This document shows positions 43,927 to 51,566 of a stretch of 61,971 nt of DNA, piece after piece. The translations under genes were made by a program, and so were the position numbers. The notes under the pieces are model-generated. The model was not told where the DNA came from, made no database searches, and worked only from the letters and a program-made list of their open reading frames with translations. How positions within the stretch are numbered: position 1 is the first letter of the stretch; every line of letters starts with the position of its first letter. Origin of the DNA: an uncultured Methanobrevibacter sp. (GTDB lineage Archaea; Methanobacteriota; Methanobacteria; Methanobacteriales; Methanobacteriaceae); assembly GCF_900314695.1 (NCBI RefSeq), contig NZ_OMWD01000014.1:1-61971 (forward strand). The letters run 5' to 3'.

Positions 43927-45237
43927 ATGACATATAAAGAAAATGCTAAAAAATATATAGAAAATTACGATTTAAGTATAGGAGATACCATTAAAGTACA
44001 CAAGGAAGATATCACCTATACTGGTATTTTGCTTGATAGGCCTGAAGATGCCGACGATGGGTATCTGGTTATAAAATTGTCCAGCGGTTACAATATAGGA
44101 GTAGCTATAGACAATACTACTGCGGAACTAATTGAAAAAGGAGAAAAACCTAAAATCGGTTATGATGAAGAGGACATTCCAACCGATCCCTCAAAACAGA
44201 ATATCTCAATCGTGTCAACAGGTGGAACAGTATCATCAGTCATTGATTACAGGACTGGTGCAGTTCACCCTAAATTTACCGCTTCAGACCTTGTAAAGGC
44301 AAATCCCGAACTATTAGATTATGCTAACTACAACGTTAAGGCATTATATAATATATTAAGTGAAGATATGAAGCCTGAATATTGGGTTAAAGCTGCTGAG
44401 GAAATAGCCAATGACATTTCTGAAGGTGCTGACGGTGTTGTAATAGCTCACGGTACTGATACAATGCATTATACTGCAGCAGCATTAAGTTTTATGCTCA
44501 AAACACCAGTTCCAATTATTCTCACAGGCGCTCAAAGAAGTTCAGACAGACCTTCAAGTGATGCCAACATCAACCTGATTGATTCAGTGGTTGGCGCAAA
44601 ATCTGATATAGCCGAAGTTTGTGTGTGTATGCATGGAAGCTTGAATGACAACTACACTTACCTGCACAAAGGAACAAAGGTTAGAAAAATGCACACATCA
44701 AGAAGAGATACTTTCAGAAGTATAAATGCTCAGCCGATAGCTAAAATCCAAAATAAAAAAGTCAAAATCAATCCTGATTACAGCTACACAAAACGTGGAG
44801 CAAATGAACTTGAATTGAATACATCCATTGAGGAAAAAGTTGGATTTATCAAAAGTTTCCCAGGCATTTCCAAAGATTATATTGAATATCACATCGACAA
44901 AGGATATAAAGGTCTTGTGATTGAAGGAACCGGTCTTGGACATGTGCCAAACAACTTAATAGACTCATTTAAAAGAGCACAGGAAGAGAATATTCCAATA
45001 ATTATGACTTCCCAGTGTCTTTACGGAAGAGTCAACATGAATGTTTACTCAACAGGACGTAACATTCTTGATTCCGGAGTCATATCAGGATTGGACATGA
45101 CCCCTGAAACTGCATATGTCAAATTATGCTGGGCATTGGGTCAAAGTGACGATTACAATAATGTTAAGGAGATTATGCAAACTAATGTTGCAGGTGAATT
45201 TTCACCAAAATCCTCAATTAAGGATTTCTTGAACTAG
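43927..45237 (+). CDS. gatD: glutamyl-tRNA(Gln) amidotransferase subunit D
   Basis: A 436-residue asparaginase-like subunit of the archaeal GatDE enzyme, which makes Gln-tRNA(Gln) from Glu-tRNA(Gln). An N-terminal beta domain (about 1-90) precedes the asparaginase core: SIVSTGGTVSSVIDYRTGAV (catalytic Thr), IAHGTDTMHYTAAALSFMLK (Thr-Asp pair), ILTGAQRSSDRPSSDANINL and the Lys in the HKGTKVRKMHTSRRD region. It releases ammonia from glutamine. It is 9 bases after vorA and 9 bases before gatE. Confidence 0.93.
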   Translation: MTYKENAKKYIENYDLSIGDTIKVHKEDITYTGILLDRPEDADDGYLVIKLSSGYNIGVAIDNTTAELIEKGEKPKIGYDEEDIPTDPSKQNISIVSTGGTVSSVIDYRTGAVHPKFTASDLVKANPELLDYANYNVKALYNILSEDMKPEYWVKAAEEIANDISEGADGVVIAHGTDTMHYTAAALSFMLKTPVPIILTGAQRSSDRPSSDANINLIDSVVGAKSDIAEVCVCMHGSLNDNYTYLHKGTKVRKMHTSRRDTFRSINAQPIAKIQNKKVKINPDYSYTKRGANELELNTSIEEKVGFIKSFPGISKDYIEYHIDKGYKGLVIEGTGLGHVPNNLIDSFKRAQEENIPIIMTSQCLYGRVNMNVYSTGRNILDSGVISGLDMTPETAYVKLCWALGQSDDYNNVKEIMQTNVAGEFSPKSSIKDFLN

Positions 45238-45246
45238 GTGGTTAAT

Positions 45247-47112
45247 ATGGATTATAATGAATTAGGATTAAAAATGGGACTTGAAATTCACCAACAATTG
45301 AACAGTGAGCATAAATTATTCTGCCCATGTAAAACAGAACTTGTTGATGATGATTTTGATGAACTTGTTCAAAGAAAATTAAGGCCAACACAATCTGAAC
45401 TCGGTGAAATTGACAGAGCCGCTTTGCAGGAATCCTTAAGAGGCCTTAACTTCAAATATGAAAACTTTGAAAAGCATACTTGTCTTGTTGAAAACGACGA
45501 TGAACCACCTCACAGCTTAAATGAAGAAGCATTGGATATTTGTATAACAATTGCCTGTTTGATGAATATGCATATTGTTGATGAATTCCATACAATGCGT
45601 AAACAGGTTATCGACGGAAGTAACACTGGAGGTTTCCAGAGAACAGGTATGGTTGCAACTGATGGTTACTTGGATACCCCATATGGAAGAGTAGTTATCG
45701 AAAGTTTAGGTCTTGAAGAAGACGCTGCAAGAAGAGTTGAAACCAAAGACGGATTTACAGAATTCAGACTTGACAGATTGGGAATACCTCTTGCAGAAAT
45801 CACAACAGACCCTTCAATGCACCATCCCGATCAGGTCAGGGAAGTAGCATACATGCTCGGCCAAATCTTAAGAAGCACAAATGTTAAAAGAGGTCTCGGA
45901 ACAATCAGACAGGATCTTAACATCTCCATTGCAGAAGGTGCACGTGTAGAAATCAAAGGTGTGCAGGACTTGGATTTAATGGCTGAAATTGTAAACCGTG
46001 AAGTTACAAGACAGCTTGAATTAATTGACATTAGAAATGAACTTAAAAACAGAAATGCTGAAGTTCTGGAAGAAATTCATACTTTGGATGAATTATTTGA
46101 AGAAACCGAATCCAAAATCCTAAAGTCAGCTGAAACCATAAAGGCAGTTGTTTTAAAAGGCTTCGACAGTTTGATTGGTCGTGAAGTTCAACCAAACAGG
46201 AGATTTGGAACTGAAATTGCAAGTTATGCCAAAAAACGTGGCGTTTCAGGAATATTCCACTCAGACGAATTGCCAGCTTACGGAATAACCCAAGATGAAG
46301 TTGATAGAGTATCAGAATTCTTAAATATTGGTGATGATGATGCATTCATCATTGTAGCCCATGATGAAGATATTGCAGTATCAGCTTTAGAAGAAGTTAA
46401 AAGAAGAGCAAACTTAGGTTTGGACGGCGTTGTTGAAGAAACAAGAAAAGCACTTGATGATGGTAATACAGAATATATGAGACCTCTTCCGACTGCAAAC
46501 AGAATGTATCTTGAAACAGATATTCCATTATTCAAAATTACTGCAGATAGAATTGAACCAATAGCTAATGATTTGCCTGAATTGCCGGACGTTAAACAGG
46601 CTAGAATTATTGAGGAATATAAGTTAAGTGAAGACTTGGCAACACAGCTTGTTAAAAGACAAGAGGCTGATATGTTTGAAGACATTTTGGCTGACGTTAG
46701 TGTTGATGCAACACCAGTCGCTTCACTTCTTGCATATGACTTGCGTGAAATCAAAAGGGAAGGCCATGACATTGATGTATTAACCCTAGATCACTTCAAA
46801 GGAATCTTTACACTTTTAGCGGATGGCAAAATTGCAAAGGACAGTGTTCGAAAACTAGCTATTGAAACCATTAAAAATCCGGATACTGATATCTCAGAAA
46901 TTGCCGAGAAAAGCAATTTGGTTATGATGAGTGAAGATGACGTTGCCAAAATCATTGCAGAAATTGTAGCTCAAAATGAAGGAATGGTTAAAGAACGTCA
47001 AATGGGTGCAATGGGTCCTTTAATGGGAATGTGCATGAAACAGCTTAAAGGAAAAGCTGACGGCGGACTCGTGAATAAAATCGTTCGTGAAGAAATTCAA
47101 AAGATACTCTGA
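45247..47112 (+). CDS. gatE: glutamyl-tRNA(Gln) amidotransferase subunit E
   Basis: A protein of 621 residues, the GatB-like subunit that phosphorylates and amidates Glu-tRNA(Gln). The start GLKMGLEIHQQLNSEHKLFC is the GatB/E signature. VIDGSNTGGFQRTGMVATDG and EITTDPSMHHPDQVREVAYM follow. The GatE-specific AspRS-like insertion and a C-terminal YqeY-like tail (about 470-621) are present. The ATG at 45247 has AGGTGG upstream; a GTG at 45238 abuts the gatD stop and is less likely. The gene ends at a terminator, closing the 38802-47112 run. Confidence 0.93.
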   Translation: MDYNELGLKMGLEIHQQLNSEHKLFCPCKTELVDDDFDELVQRKLRPTQSELGEIDRAALQESLRGLNFKYENFEKHTCLVENDDEPPHSLNEEALDICITIACLMNMHIVDEFHTMRKQVIDGSNTGGFQRTGMVATDGYLDTPYGRVVIESLGLEEDAARRVETKDGFTEFRLDRLGIPLAEITTDPSMHHPDQVREVAYMLGQILRSTNVKRGLGTIRQDLNISIAEGARVEIKGVQDLDLMAEIVNREVTRQLELIDIRNELKNRNAEVLEEIHTLDELFEETESKILKSAETIKAVVLKGFDSLIGREVQPNRRFGTEIASYAKKRGVSGIFHSDELPAYGITQDEVDRVSEFLNIGDDDAFIIVAHDEDIAVSALEEVKRRANLGLDGVVEETRKALDDGNTEYMRPLPTANRMYLETDIPLFKITADRIEPIANDLPELPDVKQARIIEEYKLSEDLATQLVKRQEADMFEDILADVSVDATPVASLLAYDLREIKREGHDIDVLTLDHFKGIFTLLADGKIAKDSVRKLAIETIKNPDTDISEIAEKSNLVMMSEDDVAKIIAEIVAQNEGMVKERQMGAMGPLMGMCMKQLKGKADGGLVNKIVREEIQKIL

Positions 47113-47138
47113 TGAGTATCTAAATCTTTTTTTTATTT
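47102..47138 (+). terminator. terminator of the VOR-gatDE operon
   Basis: A perfect 8-bp stem, AGATACTC (47102-47109) and GAGTATCT (47114-47121), is followed by a T-rich run (47127-47141). The gatE stop TGA (47110-47112) lies exactly in the 4-base loop. Confidence 0.75.
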
Positions 47139-47333
47139 TTTAAACAAATCGAATACTTGCATTTAATCAATGCATGCATCAATAATTTGACATGAAAGAT
47201 ATCATCACTATCAAATAATTAACTCATTTTACATTAACATGGATGATTTCAAAAAAATAGTCCGATGCAAAATCAAGATGTATATGTTCAAGAGGAATTT
47301 AATCAGGATTGCCGAAATTCAATCGTTAATGTG

Positions 47334-47371
47334 AAAAAAAATAAATGTCAGTAGATACAATCGTATCTACT
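47334..47371 (-). terminator. terminator of the 512-residue adhesin gene
   Basis: A 9-bp perfect stem (47350-47358 with 47363-47371) is followed on the minus strand by a U-rich run (about 47335-47345). The stop codon TAG (47367-47369) lies within the stem. Confidence 0.7.
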
Positions 47372-48905
47372 TATAAACTTTTGCAGTTTTTCTATCTATA
47401 AACTTTTTAGAACTGACTTGGTATTTGACTGTTTTTCCGGCTTTAAGCTTTTTCAAAACACCTGAAGAAACAGTTACCTTTGCAATACCTTTGGAGTTGG
47501 TTTTTGCAGTATATGTGCTGCTGCCAAATTTGAAAGTGAGCTTTTTGTTTTTATAAATTTTAGAACCTTTCTTAAATTTTGCAGTCAAGACTAGCTTTTT
47601 GGCTGATCTTTTAACTTTGACCGCTTTTAAAGTCAATGTATTTTTAAAAGTGCATTTCTTTAGAGTTCCACCTAAAATCTCATTACCATCCCTTGTTGCA
47701 TTGTTATCGCTGAATGTACATTTTATTGCTTTGGCACCAGAAACTTTAGGTTTATCAGCATATTTAAATCCATATATTGCGCCTCCACGTATAGCATAGT
47801 TTTTTGTGAAAACAGAATTTTTAATGGAATTTTTATAAAATTTTACACCACTTTTCCAGTTGCCGTTCTTATCATAACTGCCGGTCAAATCATGGCATTT
47901 AAAGTAAACAGCACCACCATTGCTGCCGGCCTTATTATAATAGAATTTGGAATTTTTAATATAGAGATTTTTAGCACCATATACAGCACCCCCTACTTCC
48001 TTAGCTCTATTTGAAGTGAATTTGCTTGAAGAAATACTGAGGTGAGTAAAACCGTAAACAGCTCCACCACGTCCAGATGCAACATTCTTTGTGAATTTAC
48101 AGTTGGTTATATAATCAGTTAAAGGAACAATGGAAACATCCAACATCAATGATTGGAGAAGATCCTTTATACTTGTCACACCATTCTTACCTAACTGAAG
48201 ATTGAAATAATACTTAAAGGACTCCTTAAAGTTTAATGAAAAAATTGCGCCAGCACTTCCATAAGCAGTATTTTTATAAAAATTACTGTTTTTACATTTC
48301 AAAGCTCCGATAGAACAGATTGCTCCCGCTGCAATTTTTGCACGATTATTCTTAAAAGTACATTTGTCTAATGTCAAATCTCCAGCATTGACTATTGCTC
48401 CACCATAATACTTGGTGTAACCATTCTTAAAGACCATATTTTTTAAAACTACCTTATTATGGGCATCAGGATTTAAAGTAAACATTACAAAGAAAATTCT
48501 GGATTTTGATAACCCATCCAAGGTATGTCCATTACCATTAATTGTCAAGCTCTTGTTAATTATAATTCCAGTAGTATTGCTTGCTTTATCATAAGCATAA
48601 TCCTTTTTTAGAGTTATTGTACTGCCCTCAGGGGCTGAATATATCATAGACTGCAACTCTGAAAATGTGCCCTTGGAACTGGCGGAAAGCAAGTCTTCCT
48701 GTGAACTAGAAATTAACTCATCTTCACTACTTGAAATTAAATCATCATGAGGAGAATTAAGCAATTCCTCATTTTCATCATCAATAATCTGTTGATTGCC
48801 ATAAGCAGTTACATTTTCATTAACATCACTTGCAGCAACGCACGAAATGCTAAAGAGTATACAAATCAATATTGTAAACATAACTACATTCTTTTTAAAA
48901 TTCAT
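47367..48905 (-). CDS. adhesin-like beta-helix protein with Lys-rich C-terminal module
   Basis: A secreted protein of 512 residues. Signal peptide MNFKKNVVMFTILICILFSI ends near CVAAS. A Ser/Asp/Glu-rich repeat stretch (LISSSEDELISSSQEDLL) is followed by a beta-helix (about 75-415) with repeated N-x-A-x-x-G-G-A-(I/V)-Y-G turns. The last 85 residues form a very basic module (VKVKRSAKKLVLTA; AKTNSKGIAKVTV; VLKKLKAGKTVKYQ). This module is also found at the end of the Ppx fusion protein at 51562-53808. No membrane helix is seen, so the module may hold the protein in the wall (inference). AGGTG lies 7 bases before the ATG. Confidence 0.85.
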   Translation of the reverse strand: MNFKKNVVMFTILICILFSISCVAASDVNENVTAYGNQQIIDDENEELLNSPHDDLISSSEDELISSSQEDLLSASSKGTFSELQSMIYSAPEGSTITLKKDYAYDKASNTTGIIINKSLTINGNGHTLDGLSKSRIFFVMFTLNPDAHNKVVLKNMVFKNGYTKYYGGAIVNAGDLTLDKCTFKNNRAKIAAGAICSIGALKCKNSNFYKNTAYGSAGAIFSLNFKESFKYYFNLQLGKNGVTSIKDLLQSLMLDVSIVPLTDYITNCKFTKNVASGRGGAVYGFTHLSISSSKFTSNRAKEVGGAVYGAKNLYIKNSKFYYNKAGSNGGAVYFKCHDLTGSYDKNGNWKSGVKFYKNSIKNSVFTKNYAIRGGAIYGFKYADKPKVSGAKAIKCTFSDNNATRDGNEILGGTLKKCTFKNTLTLKAVKVKRSAKKLVLTAKFKKGSKIYKNKKLTFKFGSSTYTAKTNSKGIAKVTVSSGVLKKLKAGKTVKYQVSSKKFIDRKTAKVYK

Positions 48906-49244
48906 GTATAAACACCTTAATTTTTAAAGATTGATAATATTTTTGTGTTATAGGTATATATTTGTTTTGAGAAAAAATTGAATGCAATTTTAGCATTTCA
49001 GAAAAAATATCAAAAATTATATCATATATCCTAATTTCTAACAAAAAAATATGAACAATAATTTTATATTAATTGCATTATATATTATTAATGAAGGATA
49101 ATTCAAGAAAAATATTGAATTTGGGATTTGATATTTTTAAGATTTTAAAGGAATTTTAACTAATAAAAATATGTTGATTATTATTAGTAACTTCCAGAAT
49201 ACGTAAATCTTTCTAAAAAGTGTTTAAAATAAAAGTGGTTTGAA
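48906..49244. promoter_or_regulatory. divergent intergenic region between adhesin and YhgE-like gene
   Basis: This 339-base AT-rich region holds promoters for both neighbours. A 22-codon ORF (49091-49159) lies behind a TATA-like stretch but has no ribosome site and no recognisable family. Nothing else was seen. Confidence 0.4.
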
Positions 49245-50999
49245 ATGAGTAGGAAAGATATTGAAAAAATTGTTGAATTAATTGAAAACAATGCCAAAAG
49301 TGTATTTGCAAATCCCATAGTGACAATTGTAATAATAGCAGTGATTATATTGCCTTCCCTTTATGCTCTCATAAATATCGAAGCATGTTGGGACCCATAT
49401 GAAAAAACAGGCGATGTACCATTTGCTATAGCCAATTTGGATAACGGTACAACACTTGAAGGCCAAAAGTTAAATATAGGAAATGAACTTGTCAAGGAAC
49501 TTAAAAATAATACTAAATTTGATTGGACATTTGTAACTGAAGATGAACTGCGGGACGGTGTTGATTCGGGAAAATATTACGCTGGAATTGTAATACCCAA
49601 AAACCTGAGTGAGAATATCGCTTCGATTACAAGTGAGCATCCAAAACAGGCAAAGCTAGAATATGTTGTAAACATTAAAGCGAACCCTGTTGCTAACAGA
49701 TTAACTGACGCCGGTGCAAATGCAGTTTATACATCACTTAATGCTAAAATTGTAGAACTTATAAATCTTGCAGCATATGAAAAACTTGGAGAGCTTCAAT
49801 CAGGCCTTGCTGCAGGAGCAAGCCAATTATCCAGTGGAGGATCCCAGCTTCAGGCTGGTGCAGACCAAGTTTCCGCAGGTGCAAGTCAAGTATCTGATGG
49901 TGCAAGCCAAATAAAAGAGGGATCAAAGACCGCTCAAAGCCATGTGCCTGAAATTGAATCCGGTGCAAAACAGGTAAGTTCGGGGTCAGACCAACTTCAG
50001 CAAGGAGCTGAAGAACTTCAACAAACCGTAGACCCATCATTGATGCCGGACGGTCCTATAAAACAATATACACAAGGAACTTCTGAACTTGCCAACGGAA
50101 GCAGTGCACTTGCAGACGGGTCAGTTGATCTAGCACAAGGGTCCGCAGAACTTGCGCAGGGAGCGTCCTACTTAGCGGGAAATTCATCATTACTTGCTGA
50201 TGGATCCGTAAGTCTAGCAGCAGGTGCAGAACTGCTTTCAAGTGCAGCTGCACAAGCACTATTCACAGCATCAGCAGGTTTAGCATCATCTGCCGATGCA
50301 CTTTCAGCTATTACTGGAATTAATGAAACAGCTCTAGGGGACTATTTCTTCGCACCTATAAAACTGGACAGACATGAAGTATATCCAGTACCGGATTATG
50401 GTTCTGCAGTATCTCCATTCTACATCGTATTGTCCATGTGGGTTGGTGCTTTAATTACATGTGTATTGATGCCGCCAAAATCAAGTGAAGGAACACCATA
50501 TTCCCCATTTGAAATGTATGCAGGTAATCTTTTACTTTATGTAATTTTAAGTATTCTGCAGGCATGCGTAACCATTACGGGAGCGTATATTCTGGGAGTA
50601 CATATTGATAATTATCCACTATTCATACTGTCGGCCACACTGGTATCGGTGGTATTCATGACTTTAAGTTATTCAATAGTTTCAGCGATCGGTACCGTCG
50701 GAAAAGGTATAGTAGTAATTCTTTTAGTATTCCAGATATCAGGAACCGGAGGAATTTACCCAATAGAGATTATGCCTGACTTATTCCAAGGATTATATAA
50801 TTACCTTCCAATGACATATGCAATCAGACTAGTTCGTGAAGCACAACTGGGCATTGTTTGGTCCAATTATACTCCTGCATTAATAATACTTCTAGCAATT
50901 GGTATTATTACCATTATTGTTTCAGTAATTATTAAAGAAAAAGCAGACAAACCATCTAAATACTTTGAAGAAAAACTAAAAGAAAGCGGATTATTTTAG
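49245..50999 (+). CDS. YhgE/Pip-family membrane protein
   Basis: A 584-residue membrane protein. The N-terminal helix and flank (PIVTIVIIAVIILPSLYALI, CWDPYEKTGDVPFAIANLDN) are the conserved start of the YhgE/Pip family, related to ABC-2 type permeases and phage infection protein. A large outer domain follows. A Ser/Gly/Ala/Gln repeat region (about 185-350) carries many S-x-G-A-x-Q-(L/V)-x-x-G units likely to form a long helical stalk. Five to six helices lie at the C-terminus (about 390-565). Members are linked to export or to type VII-like secretion in bacteria. Function here is unknown. It stands alone between its own promoter and terminator. Confidence 0.82.
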   Translation: MSRKDIEKIVELIENNAKSVFANPIVTIVIIAVIILPSLYALINIEACWDPYEKTGDVPFAIANLDNGTTLEGQKLNIGNELVKELKNNTKFDWTFVTEDELRDGVDSGKYYAGIVIPKNLSENIASITSEHPKQAKLEYVVNIKANPVANRLTDAGANAVYTSLNAKIVELINLAAYEKLGELQSGLAAGASQLSSGGSQLQAGADQVSAGASQVSDGASQIKEGSKTAQSHVPEIESGAKQVSSGSDQLQQGAEELQQTVDPSLMPDGPIKQYTQGTSELANGSSALADGSVDLAQGSAELAQGASYLAGNSSLLADGSVSLAAGAELLSSAAAQALFTASAGLASSADALSAITGINETALGDYFFAPIKLDRHEVYPVPDYGSAVSPFYIVLSMWVGALITCVLMPPKSSEGTPYSPFEMYAGNLLLYVILSILQACVTITGAYILGVHIDNYPLFILSATLVSVVFMTLSYSIVSAIGTVGKGIVVILLVFQISGTGGIYPIEIMPDLFQGLYNYLPMTYAIRLVREAQLGIVWSNYTPALIILLAIGIITIIVSVIIKEKADKPSKYFEEKLKESGLF

Positions 51000-51034
51000 A
51001 AGTTGATACTCAACTTCTATTTCTTATTTTTTTA
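50999..51034 (+). terminator. terminator of the YhgE-like gene
   Basis: A perfect 9-bp stem, AGAAGTTGA (50999-51007) and TCAACTTCT (51011-51019), with a 3-base loop is followed by a T-rich run (51020-51034). The stop TAG (50997-50999) touches the stem base. Confidence 0.78.
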
Positions 51035-51084
51035 ACAAACATTTAATGAATTGACATTACATATGCTTTTTGATCTTATATGGA

Positions 51085-51100
51085 TTTAGGTATACCTAAA
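51085..51100. promoter_or_regulatory. palindromic operator 1, DtxR-like
   Basis: TTTAGGTATACCTAAA is a perfect 16-bp palindrome. The TTAGG...CCTAA halves resemble binding sites of DtxR/IdeR-type metal-dependent repressors. It lies about 13 bases upstream of a TATA box (51113). Confidence 0.65.
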
Positions 51101-51112
51101 AAAATAGAAATA

Positions 51113-51120
51113 TTTATATA
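51113..51120 (+). promoter_or_regulatory. TATA box of an orphan promoter
   Basis: TTTATATA, preceded by an A-rich stretch, lies between the two palindromes. A start site would be expected near 51140-51145, just before operator 2. No gene with a ribosome site follows. Confidence 0.55.
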
Positions 51121-51153
51121 ACATGACAACACAAGTAAGTAATAGAGTTAATA

Positions 51154-51169
51154 TTTAGGTGTACCTAAA
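51154..51169. promoter_or_regulatory. palindromic operator 2, DtxR-like
   Basis: TTTAGGTGTACCTAAA differs from operator 1 at a single central base. It lies 69 bases downstream of operator 1, centre to centre, at about +10 to +30 of the predicted start, where a bound repressor would block transcription. Confidence 0.65.
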
Positions 51170-51310
51170 ATACTCTCATATTATTAGTCAATACTAATCT
51201 CCGAAATTATAATGTGTTAAATTAGATTTTGCACAATTTCTCTAATTTGATACAAGTCGTTGGAAAATTAAAAAAAAAATCTGCCAAATAAATAATTTTC
51301 CTCAAAACAC

Positions 51311-51355
51311 AGGTGTTTAAAACCTCAATTAAACACCTATCATCTCTCTTTTTTA
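51311..51355 (+). terminator. intrinsic terminator of the orphan transcript
   Basis: A perfect 10-bp stem, AGGTGTTTAA (51311-51320) and TTAAACACCT (51329-51338), with an 8-base loop is followed by a pyrimidine run ending in six T (51340-51354). It belongs to neither flanking gene: YhgE-like has its own terminator at 50999, and the next gene is on the other strand. Confidence 0.75.
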
Positions 51356-51529
51356 CAATAATTTCTTTAATGAAATGATGATTTTATCATACAACCCCAC
51401 ATTTAGCGACACCATGAACAAAATTTAATAATTATGAATAAACAAGAATATTAATTTTAATCATCGATAGTAACACAACATTTTGTATTTAATAATTCGT
51501 ATTTTATATTTAAGTTTATCTAGCCTAAA
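51356..51529. other. AT-rich spacer without features
   Basis: No ORF, repeat or RNA was recognised between the orphan terminator and the terminator of the leftward Ppx fusion gene. Confidence 0.4.
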
Positions 51530-51566
51530 ATAAAAAAAAAGTAAAGTAACTGCCAAAGCAATCACT
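51530..51566 (-). terminator. terminator of the Ppx-Ig fusion gene
   Basis: A 9-bp stem with two wobble pairs on the transcript (51545-51553 with 51558-51566) is followed on the minus strand by a U-rich run (51532-51544). The stop codon (51562-51564) lies within the stem. Confidence 0.65.

Larger units (their letters stand above)
51143..51355 (+). ncRNA. candidate metal-regulated small RNA
   Basis: The predicted transcript begins about 25 bases after the TATA box and ends at a strong terminator. It has no ORF above about 15 codons. It can fold into an ATTAGT/ACTAAT hairpin (51183-51198) and a 10-bp stem with one wobble (51217-51226 with 51241-51250, 14-base loop). The terminator hairpin follows. 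Operator 2 lies inside the first 30 bases. Start and end are predicted from sequence only. A degraded gene whose promoter survived is the main alternative. Confidence 0.5.

Noticed and set aside
47239..47334. A 31-codon basic ORF between gatE and the adhesin
   Set aside because: No ribosome site, no motif, and it runs into the adhesin terminator; likely chance.
49091..49159. A 22-codon ORF in the promoter region of the YhgE-like gene
   Set aside because: Too short and without a ribosome site; noted only because a TATA-like stretch lies upstream.
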